Origin: Oopsacas minuta | Taxonomy: Eukaryota; Porifera; Hexactinellida; Lyssacinosida; Leucopsacidae | Reading direction: 5' to 3' | DNA: 64,000 bases | NCBI GenBank assembly: GCA_024704765.1 | Contig: JAKMXF010000144.1 | Span: 434,001 to 498,000 of the forward strand | Shown here: positions 62,838 through 64,000 of the stretch, piece by piece | Layout of the letters: every line of letters starts with the position of its first letter | How positions within the stretch are numbered: the first letter of the stretch is position 1 | The notes under the pieces: generated by a model | Told to the model about the DNA's origin: nothing | Databases searched by the model: none | Seen by the model: the letters and a program-made list of their open reading frames with translations, nothing else | Translations under genes and position numbers: made by a program

Positions 62838-64000
62838 GTCGTCATTATCATCATCATCATCCTCATCATCATCCTCATCATCATCCTCATCATCATCCTC
62901 AGTATTCCTAAAAATAAATATTCAATTCTAGCTAGCGATTAAAATAGAAGTATTTATACTTTTCTATTTGTGTCTTGGGTATGGGGTAGGTTTGTGCTTT
63001 GTGAATTGGCATAATTGTATCAAGATTGTGTATAGATGATAATTGTTGAGGATTGAATTTAGGTACAATTACGTCAGAGAGGAGAGATCCAAATTGTAAC
63101 TTTGGCTTGGCACCTATTTCTAAATCATTTTTAGATATCCAGGTGGAGTCAGACGTTTCATAAATTAGCGTAGAAAATGAGTGTCTTTCTGAGGAAAACC
63201 TCTCAAGAATACTCTGTCTGTCTGCACGCGTCTAGAATAAGAAAAATATACTTATATGTGAATAAATAATAAATATTAAGTCGTATGTACCACATTGAAG
63301 TTATCCTTAAGAAGTTTGGGTTTTGCCTGTGGTTTAGGCTCTATCTTTTTGGCAGGCTGTAGAGTTATACCAGTTAGTTCTTTCAGATCGTATCCACTCC
63401 CATAGTTGGATCTAGTATTTATAGAATCGTTATTTTTGTCTCGCATAGATTTAACCTTTTCAATTAATTCAAATCTGAGTCTCTGAATAGAAATAGCTTC
63501 AGAGATATTCCATACCAGCTGTGCTCTCAATCTGCTCATGTTAGCTGCTATACTGAATAGTTGAGAGTCTGTATTTGCATCCTATAACCCAAAAAAATAA
63601 AAATATAAATACAGTGAACCAAGAGCACTGTACTTATTATATGAAATTACCTCTTCACTTCTATGCAGAGCACTAACAGCATGGGATATAGTATTCATGA
63701 ACAGACCCTGTGATCTCTTAACTATCTCCACAGCAACTAATCGCTTAACTTCCTGGTTCTCACGAGGAGACAGGAAAGGATCATTTATCTGCATTTTGAA
63801 ATCACTCCATTTCACAGCTAGTTCTCCTAAAATTATATTCGCAAAATTTTTCTGTTCCTCTACTGCTACTTCTGTCACTTCCTTGATAGGTTGTAGTCTT
63901 GCTAGTAGCAGTGTATATATCTCCTCTAGCGACGTAGGAGATACAGGGATAGCACGATCAGCTGGTATGTCACGTGGATGTACTACCTTCTCCACTGATG
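59447..64000 (-). CDS. CCDC87: CCDC87 (5' end outside window), hosting TVP23 in an intron
   Basis: Eight exons visible: edge-63651, 63581-63291, 63231-62960, 62907-62522, 62446-61965, 60821-60620, 60565-60209, 60033-59447. All phases close. Order and motifs match CCDC87: LPPLLCGF, SLRISDREPLS, LYVGAELKE/VYGELQQMIS across the large intron, NRIINSELV, FTADDYLMWSSQRDVDFIGAIFHVYE, MAIKYGTQ, and FGDAVTYKGIDYSYKMSRDTVQMLYWLEQ near the end. The human protein (about 849 residues) is testis-enriched and implicated in sperm function. The 62907-62522 exon carries a poly-aspartate insertion encoded by a GAT microsatellite. The 1.1-kb intron (61964-60822) contains all of TVP23 on the same strand. A MITE sits in the last intron. 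The first exon is probably just beyond 64000. Confidence 0.88.
60061..60148. mobile_element. MITE, CAGTCAACTCC family copy h
   Basis: Left end TACAGTCAACTCTCATTATA; right end ATGACTGAAGTTGACTGGA. It contains CCTTGAGCTACGATATGA, shared with copies c and g. It lies in the last CCDC87 intron, close to the acceptor at 60033. Confidence 0.75.
61046..61594 (-). CDS. TVP23: TVP23/FAM18 Golgi membrane protein
   Basis: Intronless, 182 residues. Four hydrophobic spans. TVP23 signatures: [62 protein letters not shown] and [11 protein letters not shown]. TVP23 is a late-Golgi membrane protein working in retrograde traffic from endosomes to the trans-Golgi with YIP family partners. It lies inside CCDC87 intron 61964-60822, on the same strand as its host. 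Start ATG at 61594. Confidence 0.93.
   Translation of the reverse strand: [182 protein letters not shown]
62738..62899. repeat. coding (ATC/GAT)n microsatellite in CCDC87
   Basis: About 160 bp of ATC trinucleotides on the plus strand (GAT on the coding strand) with a few interruptions. It encodes a run of some fifty Asp with scattered Glu and one Asn within CCDC87 exon 62907-62522. Confidence 0.95.

Noticed and set aside
62686-62931. Plus-strand poly-serine protein
   Set aside because: It is the complement of the poly-Asp microsatellite in CCDC87; the minus frame is supported by splicing and homology.
1-64000. Operons, CRISPR arrays, prophage or insertion sequences
   Set aside because: Genes are spliced and eukaryotic; no direct-repeat arrays, transposase genes or prokaryotic signals were found.

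Overview
This is eukaryotic nuclear DNA. Genes are split by spliceosomal GT-AG introns, mostly about 30-300 bp long, and the sequence is AT-rich. The gene set is animal-like: a Ki-67-type protein, POGLUT2/3, a ZMIZ family SP-RING protein, COMMD1, CCDC87, ELOVL6, CNIH4, a class III-like myosin, a TRIM-NHL protein and a protein 4.1-type FERM protein. Compactness, short introns, many intronless ORFs and nested genes suggest a compact invertebrate genome. An early-branching metazoan such as a sponge is my guess, but the window does not prove it. I saw no bacterial, viral, CRISPR or rRNA/tRNA features.

Layout. On the minus strand at 1-7628 lie a Ki-67-like gene running off the left edge, a small possibly axonemal gene, and a very large NEK kinase. 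The NEK protein has an extra N-terminal DUF4347-like domain, RCC1 repeats, a coiled coil and a C-terminal CaaX box. Plus-strand genes at 8038-21100 are MRPL49, an EEP-family phosphatase, a TRIM-NHL protein, POGLUT2/3, a repeat-rich protein, SRP72 and DNAJC11. At 22392-31763 is a 19-exon ZMIZ gene with GDAP2 nested in reverse orientation in one intron. TUBGCP2, DNAJC7, VAC14, a SENP1/2-type SUMO protease and a small unknown gene follow on the plus strand to about 46053.

A FERM-domain gene (minus, 48194-46404) is followed by an unknown plus-strand gene. COMMD1 (minus, 56477-49785) is spread over five exons; its introns contain three complete plus-strand genes: SGF11/ATXN7L3, RPA3 and an intronless myosin. 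CNIH4 and ELOVL6 lie on the minus strand. CCDC87 (minus, 59447 to the right edge) contains the whole TVP23 gene on the same strand in one intron.

Most genes are housekeeping components (mitochondrial translation, SRP, gamma-tubulin complex, SUMO pathway, PIKfyve complex, SAGA, RPA, ER-Golgi traffic) with no operon-like functional grouping. Small inverted-repeat elements (MITE-like) are scattered through introns and spacers. One family has termini resembling CAGTCAACTCCCGTTATATC and eight recognisable copies.

The observations most worth following up are: a myosin motor whose tail carries an MH2-like domain; the DUF4347-like/NEK/RCC1/CaaX architecture; the dense gene-within-intron nesting, with COMMD1 and CCDC87 splice models closing in frame; and an invertebrate Ki-67-type protein retaining the PP1-docking block. 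Exon boundaries were worked out by eye from splice signals, phase and remembered homologues, without RNA data.
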